DNA from: Bacteroidota bacterium
GTDB taxonomy: Bacteria > Bacteroidota > Bacteroidia > Chitinophagales > Chitinophagaceae
Direction: 5' to 3'
Assembly: GCA_023423015.1 (NCBI GenBank)
Contig: JAFAGE010000333.1
Span: 1-5,471, forward strand
DNA: 5,471 nucleotides
The first letter of the stretch is position 1, and each line of letters opens with the position of its first letter. Shown in pieces: positions 1-5,471 of the stretch. The notes beneath the pieces were generated by a model. The model had not been told where the DNA came from and did not search any database. It was given only the letters and a program-made list of their open reading frames with translations. Both the position numbers and the translations under genes were made by a program.

Positions 1-49
1 TGCATACGATGCCATGGTGGAATCGTATAACAGACTCCGTTTAATTTGA
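1..49 (+). CDS. Possible 3' end of an upstream gene (very tentative)
   Basis: Frame 2 is open from the window edge and reads AYDAMVESYNRLRLI before a TGA at 47-49, which leaves 28 bases to the next start codon. The peptide has an ordinary, helix-like composition and could be the C-terminus of a co-directional gene. Fifteen codons cannot prove coding, and frame 1 (stop at 28-30) and frame 3 (stop at 42-44) are also open from the edge. No family can be assigned. If real, the short gap would allow co-transcription with the S74 fibre gene. Confidence 0.2.
   Translation, partial: AYDAMVESYNRLRLI
4..28. repeat. Inverted repeat / hairpin upstream of the fibre gene
   Basis: ATACGAT at 4-10 pairs perfectly with ATCGTAT at 22-28. 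Inside it, after one G-A mismatch (11/21), CCA at 12-14 pairs with TGG at 18-20 around a 3-base loop. This gives a 10-bp stem with one mismatch. No T-run follows on the + strand, so it is not a standard intrinsic terminator. It may be a leader or regulatory structure, or chance within the end of an upstream gene. Confidence 0.35.
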
Positions 50-77
50 ATGATATAATTTATTCAATTCTGAAAAA

Positions 78-2225
78 ATGATCAGGATACTATTTGCAAC
101 CATTATATGCCTGGTTTTTCTCATCGGAGGAGTACGGGGTCAGTATTGGAGACTAGCAGGCAACTCCGACGCAACCGCGAATTCGGTTTTAGGCACAACA
201 AATGCTCAGCCGCTAAGGATATTTACAAACTATGTACAGCGGCTCACAATCGGTGCCACAGGAAATATCGGCATTGGGATAACAACGCCTCCCAATTTAT
301 TTGCGATCAAGCCGCGACTTGCTTCAAATCCTGGTGGAACCTGGCTACGCTCATCAACGTTGATATCGGCATTTGCAGAAGGCGATAGCGCAGAAATGGT
401 TATAGGTTCGGCTACCGGTAACGCTGCCTCAGGAGCAATTATTTCCGCCCGGCGAGCGCGGGGACTGCTGAGCAACCCACAAGCTGTACAAAACAATGAT
501 GTATTATTTACATTAAATGCCGGTGGTTTTGATGGCAGCGCGTTTGTTCCCTCGGCGCTCATTCGGATTGCTGTAGATGGGGCGGTAACTGCAGGTAGCG
601 TTCCGCAAAAAATTGCCTTCTATACAGGGCCGGATCATTCTCAATCTGCAGAACGCATGAGTATTGCTGCCAATGGGAATATTCAATTTAATACTTCCCA
701 GTTTTTTATTCAGCGCGCTTCAGGAGCAATCGGAATTGCTAACAGTGCTCCAAATGCTTCTTCTATACTGGATATTCGTTCCAGCTCAAAAGGCGTATTA
801 ATTCCCCGCCTCACCCGAAGCCAGCGTAATAATATTTCATCGCCCGCAGAAGGATTGCTGATATACCAGGTAGATAATGAACCCGGCTTTTACTACTATC
901 GTGCCGGCTGGAATTCTGTTGGCATAAGCGGAGCAAACAGCAGCCTGTCTAATCTGCAGAACACGAGAATCAATACGCACCTGGTACCGGATGCAGGTAA
1001 TTTCAGACTTGGAACACCCGACCGGCCGTGGAGCGATTTGTATATAAGAGGTGCAATTTACATTAATGGCAGTCGTGCATTCCGAATGTTTCAGACAGAC
1101 AACTTTGCCATCGGACGCTATGCGGGTGACAATCTTGCCCAGGCAGCTACCGATAATTTCCTGGCAGGACATATGGCAGGAAGATATACAACAACCGGGA
1201 TAAACAACATCGCTATCGGGCGGAGTTCTTTGTATAACAATGAAACCGGGAGCGGCAATATTGCACTCGGTTACAATGCACTTAATGGAGTATATGCAGG
1301 ATATTGGAATACTGCAGTAGGCATCACTGCCGGCTATAATTTAAACGCGCCGGAATATTGCACCTTCGTTGGCGCTTCTGCTTCAGCAACTTCGAATTTT
1401 ACAAATGCAACTGCTCTTGGTTACAATGCACGTGCACTGACATCGAACCAGGTAATGCTCGGGAATATTTTCGTCACCACCGTTCGTGCCGCCGCCAATC
1501 ATACTATATATTCCGACGAGCGATTTAAGAACGCTGTTGAAGACAATGTTCCCGGTCTCAGTTTCATAAACAAATTGCGGCCAGTTACTTACCGCTACAA
1601 CATCCGCAAACTAAATCAACATATCCATAACGGCCAATCAGCACCGGGCCAGGATAACCTTGCCACAAATCCTTCAATGAAAGCCAAAGAGGAGGAAATG
1701 ATCGCCAACAAAGAAAAAATCGTTTACAGCGGTTTCCTTGCACAGGAAGTAGAAAAGGTGATACGGGAACTGAATTATGATTTCAGCGGATTGTATAAAC
1801 CACAATCGGAAAATGATGTCTATGGAATCAGTTATGCCGATTTTGTAGTGCCCCTGGTAAAGAGCGTGCAGGAACTCAGCAGGCAGAATGAAGAACTGAG
1901 ACAGGAAGTAGCCGAATTGAAAAACATGTTGCTCGATTTGGCGAATGGTTCAAACTTCCCAATTCATAGCCAGGGTTGGATGAAGCAGAATATACCCAAC
2001 CCGGTAACTACAAATACAGCAATTCAATATTTTATTGCATCTGATGTTCGAAGCGCCCGAATATTAATCACAGACGCAAAAGGTTCCCAGGTTAAAATAT
2101 ATAATGTGCAAGGTGCGGGAACTGTAAATTTCGCCAGGGGAAATTTGCCTTCAGGAACTTATACTTATTCTTTGATTTGCGATGGGAAGACCGTGAGTGC
2201 AAAAAAGATGATCATAGCAAGATAG
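78..2225 (+). CDS. Secreted trimeric-fibre-like protein with peptidase S74 chaperone domain and T9SS sorting domain
   Basis: This 715-residue protein is probably exported by Sec and then across the outer membrane by the type IX system. Residues 1-21 form a signal peptide with a plausible signal peptidase I site after V-R-G. Residues 24-70 and about 180-204 are beta-rich 'ERM.I..NGN' type segments common in Bacteroidota fibre proteins. Residues 228-282 carry the LDI-SSS-KG-LIPR...AEGLLIY stalk motif. Residues 341-462 hold about eight N-x-A-[IVL]-G units resembling the YadA head. The S74 (intramolecular chaperone, endosialidase-type) domain starts at YSDERFK (478-484), with candidate catalytic Ser479 and Lys484, and runs through LRPVTY and GFLAQEVEK to YADFVVPLVKSVQEL. 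Residues 583-623 are a coiled coil. Residues 635-715 match the T9SS type A sorting domain (QNIPNP, LPSGTY, KKMII). ATG at 78 is chosen because it opens the signal peptide; the leader is A-rich with no Shine-Dalgarno. The binding target is unknown; adhesion or surface decoration is inferred. Confidence 0.9.
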   Translation: MIRILFATIICLVFLIGGVRGQYWRLAGNSDATANSVLGTTNAQPLRIFTNYVQRLTIGATGNIGIGITTPPNLFAIKPRLASNPGGTWLRSSTLISAFAEGDSAEMVIGSATGNAASGAIISARRARGLLSNPQAVQNNDVLFTLNAGGFDGSAFVPSALIRIAVDGAVTAGSVPQKIAFYTGPDHSQSAERMSIAANGNIQFNTSQFFIQRASGAIGIANSAPNASSILDIRSSSKGVLIPRLTRSQRNNISSPAEGLLIYQVDNEPGFYYYRAGWNSVGISGANSSLSNLQNTRINTHLVPDAGNFRLGTPDRPWSDLYIRGAIYINGSRAFRMFQTDNFAIGRYAGDNLAQAATDNFLAGHMAGRYTTTGINNIAIGRSSLYNNETGSGNIALGYNALNGVYAGYWNTAVGITAGYNLNAPEYCTFVGASASATSNFTNATALGYNARALTSNQVMLGNIFVTTVRAAANHTIYSDERFKNAVEDNVPGLSFINKLRPVTYRYNIRKLNQHIHNGQSAPGQDNLATNPSMKAKEEEMIANKEKIVYSGFLAQEVEKVIRELNYDFSGLYKPQSENDVYGISYADFVVPLVKSVQELSRQNEELRQEVAELKNMLLDLANGSNFPIHSQGWMKQNIPNPVTTNTAIQYFIASDVRSARILITDAKGSQVKIYNVQGAGTVNFARGNLPSGTYTYSLICDGKTVSAKKMIIAR

Positions 2226-2240
2226 TCAGCTTTGGAATAG

Positions 2241-2342
2241 CGATAACACCTGCAGAACCTGGCCAACTTCGCCATTTGCCAGCCATGCGAAAACCAGGAT
2301 TCTGCAGTTGTTACGCGGCATGTTCATAACGGCGAAAGTTGC
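2241..2342. repeat. Two interleaved inverted repeats in the convergent intergenic region
   Basis: Arm A (2241-2262, containing CTGCAGAA and CCTGG) pairs with arm A' (2294-2315). From the loop outward the stem has 5 bp, a 1-base bulge, 8 bp, one mismatch, 5 bp, a bulge and 2 bp. Arm B (2262-2273, GCCAACTTCGCC) pairs with B' (2331-2342, GGCGAAAGTTGC) over 11 bp with two bulges. The order A-B-A'-B' means the two stems share a base and interlock, as in a pseudoknot or a pair of alternative folds. A T-rich stretch (2343-2352) follows B' on the + strand. The likely role is to end the fibre transcript, the ATP-grasp transcript, or both. It could instead be a degenerate dispersed repeat. Confidence 0.5.
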
Positions 2343-2349
2343 TATTTCT

Positions 2350-3459
2350 TTATCTGTGCTCGTCTTCCTTGTACATAGCCAGGAACCGGTTTTTGAAATT
2401 CTGTTCGAGGCTCATGTTTAAGCTTCCATCCCAGCCTTCATTACCTTCGAGAAGTACGGGACCATTTTCGGTAATTGCCACATCCCAACCGATGGAATGG
2501 ATTCCATACAGATAGCGGTGCACATCGCAAACCATTTTAACTGACTCTTTGTAGAATGGAATTTTGAAACCGGCTAAGCTGATGCCCGTATTTGGATGAA
2601 CATAAACACGGCCACCGCCACCAGGTTTATATTTACCATAGTCTCTTAGCGTTCCGGTCGCAATATCGATGCCCACAGCAATGCCACCTGCACCCCAGTT
2701 ATCCACCGGCCTTCCTTTCGTACCTATGCGCATAGCACCGCAGAACAATTCAATATTACCATGATTATTAAAGGTGAGCAGACGTATAGTATTTATTGAG
2801 GGTGGATGAAGACGTGCCATTTCGTGGTGCTGTGTTACGCGCTCCTGCCACAGGTATTCATCCTGAATCTTTTCGCGAAGGGCACTAACAGAGAGTTTTT
2901 TATCGCCAACAAATATTTCACCATTTTGGGTGCGTAATGCAAATGCGCCTTCGCCTTTAAGTCCCATCAATTTTTTACAGAAGCCGTCTACATCAATGCG
3001 CGCTATCTGGTCGTATGAAGTTTGCTTCATTCCGTCAATCCAGGTAATTCCCTGTTTATTCAGTAAACCAATATTTTTTGGTGTGGGAATATTCAGGCTT
3101 TTCAGAAACTGGCCGAAGACGAACTTGTCGCGCATGATGCATGCGTAATTGAAGTTTAATCCCTTGGGGTGCAGGTTAGCTGTATCGCGCATTCGCCGGA
3201 ACTTGCGATAGCCAAGATATTCCTTCGACGATTTATCGTACCGTCGGTCGAGGCCATACACATAGTAATAACGGTTAAGTTCCTTATTGCGGAAGATCCA
3301 TAAAAGCTGATCACGTAATATGGACCACCTGCTTTTGCGCTGCTGGTCGGGGAAATACGTTTGACTGCTGTCGTTTACCAATTCATTCAGATCGTGAAAT
3401 AATTTACGGGTATAAGAAAGCTTCTCGGCGACAGCAGAAATGGGAGCATGGAATTTCAT
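2350..3459 (-). CDS. Sugar-transfer-associated ATP-grasp family protein (paralogue 1)
   Basis: A 369-residue cytoplasmic protein of the ATP-grasp fold, best matched by motif to the sugar-transfer-associated subfamily (ATPgrasp_ST). ATP-grasp enzymes use ATP to activate a carboxylate through an acylphosphate; the substrate of this subfamily is not known to me, though it is linked to polysaccharide synthesis. Seen here: a Lys/Gly nucleotide loop FCKKLMGLKGEGAF (161-173), the QERV...HPPSINTIRLLTF core (98-123 of the middle third, about 205-230), GAGGIAVG (256-263), HPNTG (288-292), and SIGWDVAITENGPVLLEGN (322-340) with probable Mg ligands Asp326, Glu338 and Asn340. An in-frame ATG at 3540 would add 27 residues, but the ATG at 3459 is preferred because the paralogue aligns from exactly this Met and the extension lacks similarity. 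It lies 191 bp downstream of its paralogue and converges with the fibre gene. Confidence 0.85.
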   Translation of the reverse strand: MKFHAPISAVAEKLSYTRKLFHDLNELVNDSSQTYFPDQQRKSRWSILRDQLLWIFRNKELNRYYYVYGLDRRYDKSSKEYLGYRKFRRMRDTANLHPKGLNFNYACIMRDKFVFGQFLKSLNIPTPKNIGLLNKQGITWIDGMKQTSYDQIARIDVDGFCKKLMGLKGEGAFALRTQNGEIFVGDKKLSVSALREKIQDEYLWQERVTQHHEMARLHPPSINTIRLLTFNNHGNIELFCGAMRIGTKGRPVDNWGAGGIAVGIDIATGTLRDYGKYKPGGGGRVYVHPNTGISLAGFKIPFYKESVKMVCDVHRYLYGIHSIGWDVAITENGPVLLEGNEGWDGSLNMSLEQNFKNRFLAMYKEDEHR

Positions 3460-3491
3460 AACGGCAACAAGGTTAAGCCTACAATGGTAGT

Positions 3492-3514
3492 TCCTGAGGG
3501 AAGAATCCCCAGGA
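3492..3514. promoter_or_regulatory. Small hairpin in the leader of ATP-grasp paralogue 1
   Basis: TCCTG (3492-3496) pairs with CAGGA (3510-3514) and GGG (3498-3500) with CCC (3507-3509), with a bulged A at 3497 and a 6-base loop. The 8-bp stem sits about 33 bases upstream of the preferred start at 3459 on the - strand. No T-run follows in the direction of transcription, so it does not look like a terminator. A leader role is possible but unproven. The rest of 3460-3650 is AT-rich with a weak TTTTGAT/ATCAAAA inverted repeat (3604-3610, 3634-3640) just after the stop of paralogue 2 and no clear Bacteroidota promoter. Confidence 0.25.
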
Positions 3515-3650
3515 TAGGATGCAGTACTTGACTGCGGCAATCGTTAAATCAAGCTACTATTTTTTCTACAAATGCAATGCGGAACACTCAACCTTTTTTG
3601 TGGTTTTGATATTCACTTAATCAAAGTTGCTGCATCAAAATGGAGAGGAA

Positions 3651-4754
3651 TTACTTTGCTGCCTGGTACATAGCCAGGAAGCGGCTTTTGAAGTTTTCCT
3701 GGGTATTCATGGCAAAACTTCCATCCCAAACATCGTTTCCTTCAATGATTACAGGTCCGTTTTCGGTAATTGCGACGTCCCAGCCGATCGAATGCAATCC
3801 ATACAGATAGCGGTGAACCTTACACACGATGTCGAGACATTCCTGGAAGTGAGGAATAGTAAAAGATGAGAAACGAATACCGGTATTTGGATGCGCATAC
3901 GCACGGCCAATAGTTCCGGGCTTTCCTTGTCCAAATTCAAACAGCTGCCCGGTTTCTGAATTAACTCCTATTGCTATGCCGCCGGCGCTGTAATTGTCAA
4001 CGTTTCGCCCGTCGGTACCCATTCGCATGGCGCAGAAAAAAACTTCCACTTTCCCATTGTTGTTGAAGGTGAGAATGCGTACGGTGTTTAATGACTGTGG
4101 ATGCAGGCGCGCCATTTCAGGGTGTTGCTTCATTCGTTCCTGCCACACGTAAGTCTCATCCAGCTTTGATTTTAATTCGGATGACCTTATTTCTTTGTTC
4201 TCAATATATATTTTCCCGTTTTCTGTACGAAGCGGGAAGGCGCCCTCACCCTTCAGCCCCATCAGCTTTTTACAAAAACCATCAATGTTCATGTGCCTTA
4301 TTGCTTCAAGGGATGATTGTTCCATGTTGTGGAGCCATGTAATGCCTTTACAGTTGATGAGTGCAACGTTTTTTGGAGTGGGAACATTGAGACTGGTGAG
4401 GAACTGGCCAAACAGGAACTTGTCCCGCATCATGCAGGCATAATTAAAGTTCAGGCCTTTTGGTTTGTGATTATACCTGTCGCGCAGCAGGCGAAACTTT
4501 CTGTACCCAATAAGTTCCCTGCTTTTGTTTTCGTCGCGCCGGTCGAGCCCAAGAACGTAATAGTATCTGTTAAGCTCTTTATTCCTGAGAATCCATACCA
4601 GCTGGTCGCGCAGGATAGACCATTTACTTTTCCTGCGATGATCGGGATAATAGGTTTGGCTGGTGTCGTTAACCAGGGAATTAAGGTCGTAAAAGAGATT
4701 GCGCGTGTACACAAGTTTCTGCGCAACGGCCTGTACTGGTGTAGGGAGCTTCAT
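3651..4754 (-). CDS. Sugar-transfer-associated ATP-grasp family protein (paralogue 2)
   Basis: A 367-residue paralogue of the next gene downstream; the two align without a gap over all 367 residues at about 64% identity by hand count. The same ATP-grasp elements are intact: FCKKLMGLKGEGAF, the QERM...HPQSLNTVRILTF core, SAGGIAIG, AHPNTG and SIGWDVAITENGPVIIEGN with the Asp and Glu-x-Asn metal ligands, so both copies look catalytically competent. Differences cluster at about residues 131-156 and 178-204 and after the HPNTG motif, which could change substrate or partner choice (inference). The reading frame is open to an ATG at 4961, and there is another ATG at 4808. The ATG at 4754 is preferred because it gives the same MK...P..AVA.KL N-terminus as paralogue 1, and the longer form would run into the repeat-rich intergenic block. 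The upstream neighbour is the GMC oxidoreductase, 242 bp away on the same strand. Confidence 0.85.
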   Translation of the reverse strand: MKLPTPVQAVAQKLVYTRNLFYDLNSLVNDTSQTYYPDHRRKSKWSILRDQLVWILRNKELNRYYYVLGLDRRDENKSRELIGYRKFRLLRDRYNHKPKGLNFNYACMMRDKFLFGQFLTSLNVPTPKNVALINCKGITWLHNMEQSSLEAIRHMNIDGFCKKLMGLKGEGAFPLRTENGKIYIENKEIRSSELKSKLDETYVWQERMKQHPEMARLHPQSLNTVRILTFNNNGKVEVFFCAMRMGTDGRNVDNYSAGGIAIGVNSETGQLFEFGQGKPGTIGRAYAHPNTGIRFSSFTIPHFQECLDIVCKVHRYLYGLHSIGWDVAITENGPVIIEGNDVWDGSFAMNTQENFKSRFLAMYQAAK

Positions 4755-4790
4755 GATGGTGGCAGTGGGTTGGGTTGTTAAATGCCGGTT

Positions 4791-4799
4791 CAAAAGATA
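4791..4799 (-). promoter_or_regulatory. Weak candidate -7 promoter element for ATP-grasp paralogue 2
   Basis: On the - strand this reads TATCTTTTG, one base longer than the Bacteroidota -7 consensus TAnnTTTG. It lies 37-45 bases upstream of the ATG at 4754, a sensible distance. No TTG is found about 20 bases further upstream at the -33 position, so support is thin. Confidence 0.2.
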
Positions 4800-4819
4800 C
4801 AGGATCATGAAGTCGGGCA

Positions 4820-4837
4820 GCTGGCGTTCAGGCCAGC
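4820..4837. promoter_or_regulatory. GC-rich hairpin upstream of ATP-grasp paralogue 2
   Basis: GCTGGC (4820-4825) and GCCAGC (4832-4837) form a perfect 6-bp stem around a 6-base loop, 66-83 bases upstream of the preferred start on the - strand. No T-run follows it. It may be an operator-like palindrome or a leader hairpin; chance is also possible at this length. Confidence 0.3.
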
Positions 4838-4888
4838 ACGTTAGATTGTTAAGGTAGATATTTTTTGAGGGAAATGCAAGGGGCGGGT

Positions 4889-4965
4889 TAAGGCATAGGG
4901 TGGAGGGCGAAAAATAGAACGGAGAGCGGGAATGGAGAACGAATGAAAAGGCATAAGGCATAGGG
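4889..4965. repeat. AAGGCAT / TAAGGCATAGGG direct repeats in a purine-rich block
   Basis: The 12-mer TAAGGCATAGGG occurs identically at 4889-4900 and 4954-4965. At the second site AAGGCAT is also doubled in tandem (4948-4954 and 4955-4961). Between the copies are looser repeats of a GGAG(A/G)(G/A)CG type (4902, 4921, 4934). The + strand from 4867 to 4965 is about 81% purine (80 of 99 bases by hand count). The block fills the gap between the GMC gene and ATP-grasp paralogue 2, and contains no supportable gene. Confidence 0.6.
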
Positions 4966-5007
4966 CTCCGCCCTCATTCCTCCGCCCTCATTTGTCTTAT
5001 GCCTTTT
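4946..5007 (-). terminator. Large hairpin at the GMC stop codon, possible bidirectional terminator
   Basis: AAAAGGCATAAG (4946-4957) and CTTATGCCTTTT (4996-5007) are a perfect 12-bp inverted repeat. The right arm covers the last codons and TAA stop (4997-4999) of the GMC gene. Within the 38-base loop, AGGGC (4962-4966) and GCCCT (4970-4974) form a second small stem. The A-run/T-run edges give a T-run on either strand, as in a bidirectional terminator, but the large loop is unusual. It would separate GMC transcription from the ATP-grasp genes. Confidence 0.4.
4966..4993. repeat. Two tandem copies of a 14-bp unit
   Basis: The unit CTCCGCCCTCATT plus one base occurs at 4966-4979 and 4980-4993, the copies differing only at the last position. 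It forms most of the loop of the 12-bp inverted repeat around the GMC stop. It is pyrimidine-rich, the opposite of the purine-rich block to its left, and its complement resembles the GGAGGGCG motif at 4902. Confidence 0.7.
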
Positions 5008-5471
5008 TCCCCAAATGCTCCGCCAGGCGCGCTGCAAGTGCTACCAGCGTAAGCGTTGGGTTGGCTGCGCCGGCAGTAGTGAAACAGGAAGCACCACCTA
5101 TGTATAAATTTGAAAGCGTGTGCACTTTGCAGTTGGAATCCACCACACCTTGTTTGGGATCCGACGACATTCGGGTAGTTCCCATATGATGCCAGCCACC
5201 GCCTGTGTAGGCAGGCCAGGAAGGATCGTTCTCGTCATGCAGGTAGTCGAACATCTTTACCAATCCGATTCCATGACCACCAACCTGCTGGCCGATCAGT
5301 TCATAGATCTTGCGTACACTTCGTTTATCCAACGGTGTTAGTTCCCAGTGAAGGTGCGCACGTGGCATACCGAGTGAATCCACTTCCTTGGCCAATGTAA
5401 CCCGCGAATCAGGATTAGGCGCCTGTTCGATCCGGGTGAATAACTGGTATCCGCGATTCTTATCCGGGGCT
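4997..5471 (-). CDS. GMC-family FAD-dependent oxidoreductase, C-terminal part (5' end outside window)
   Basis: The frame is open to the window edge and gives 157 C-terminal residues, so this is a fragment of a gene that starts beyond 5471; the TTG at 5395 is an internal codon. It matches the GMC (glucose-methanol-choline) oxidoreductase C-terminal domain, which oxidises alcohols or sugars with FAD. Seen here: EQAPNPDSRVT (residues 15-25 of the fragment) followed by a D-x-LG and HW segment, then GGGWHHMGTTRM (90-101) holding the likely catalytic His94. A 'NLYIGGAS' FAD-contact segment (121-128) comes next, then AGAANPTLTLVALAARLAEHL with the second catalytic residue Asn137. The His-Asn spacing of 43 fits known GMC enzymes such as glucose oxidase and choline oxidase (43-44). 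The substrate and any signal peptide cannot be judged without the N-terminus. The stop codon sits inside a large inverted repeat. Confidence 0.9.
   Translation of the reverse strand, partial: APDKNRGYQLFTRIEQAPNPDSRVTLAKEVDSLGMPRAHLHWELTPLDKRSVRKIYELIGQQVGGHGIGLVKMFDYLHDENDPSWPAYTGGGWHHMGTTRMSSDPKQGVVDSNCKVHTLSNLYIGGASCFTTAGAANPTLTLVALAARLAEHLGKKA

Noticed and set aside
108..110. Cys11 in the fibre signal peptide as a lipoprotein site
   Set aside because: It lies within the hydrophobic core without an L-x-G/A-C lipobox; a signal peptidase I site fits better.
837..1172. 111-codon open frame on the - strand inside the fibre gene
   Set aside because: Antisense shadow of the fibre gene's repetitive beta-rich region; no domain features.
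78..2225. Phage tail fibre from a prophage
   Set aside because: The S74 domain is shared with phage tailspikes, but the signal peptide and T9SS sorting domain mark a cellular exported protein and no phage genes are nearby.
3460..3540. 27-residue N-terminal extension of ATP-grasp paralogue 1
   Set aside because: No similarity to paralogue 2, whose matching N-terminus begins at the next Met (3459).
4317..4781. 154-codon open frame on the + strand
   Set aside because: It is fully antisense to the strongly supported ATP-grasp paralogue 2 and shows no recognisable motif.
4755..4961. Longer N-terminus for ATP-grasp paralogue 2, starting at ATG 4961 or 4808
   Set aside because: The extra residues are unlike the family and run through the repeat-rich block; the paralogue aligns from the Met at 4754.
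4889..4993. CRISPR array
   Set aside because: Repeat units of 7, 12 and 14 bases lack regular unique spacers of about 30 bases, and no cas gene is present.
5393..5395. TTG at 5395 as the start of a 132-residue protein
   Set aside because: The conserved GMC motif EQAPNPDSRVT lies directly upstream in frame, so the gene continues past the window edge.

Overview
The window looks like a piece of a Bacteroidota chromosome, most likely from the Chitinophagales/Saprospiria side of the phylum. The reasons are a type IX secretion (T9SS) C-terminal sorting domain, AT-rich leaders without Shine-Dalgarno sequences, and a surface-fibre protein of a kind common in that phylum. The lineage is inferred from gene content, not from a marker gene.

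Layout. Bases 1-77 hold a short hairpin and possibly the last codons of an upstream + strand gene. Bases 78-2225 (+) encode a 715-residue secreted protein: signal peptide, beta-rich stalk, YadA-head-like repeats, a peptidase S74 intramolecular chaperone domain, a coiled coil and a T9SS sorting domain. A 124-bp convergent intergenic region follows, with two interleaved inverted repeats. On the - strand lie two tandem paralogues of the sugar-transfer-associated ATP-grasp family (2350-3459 and 3651-4754), about 64% identical over 367 ungapped residues by hand count. They are separated by 191 bp. Upstream of them is a 242-bp intergenic block rich in repeats. The right edge carries the C-terminal 157 residues of a GMC-family flavin oxidoreductase (- strand, 5' end outside the window).

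How the genes relate. The three - strand genes are read in the order GMC oxidoreductase, ATP-grasp 2, ATP-grasp 1. The gaps are wide and contain hairpins, including a terminator-like one at the GMC stop codon, so a single operon is not shown. The ATP-grasp pair suggests work on a surface or secreted polysaccharide or its precursor, but no glycosyltransferase is visible here. The fibre protein is convergent with them and probably independent. No RNA gene, CRISPR array, transposase or defence system was recognised. The most notable points are the coexistence of a potentially self-cleaving S74 domain with a C-terminal secretion signal, the recent-looking ATP-grasp duplication, and the structured intergenic repeats.
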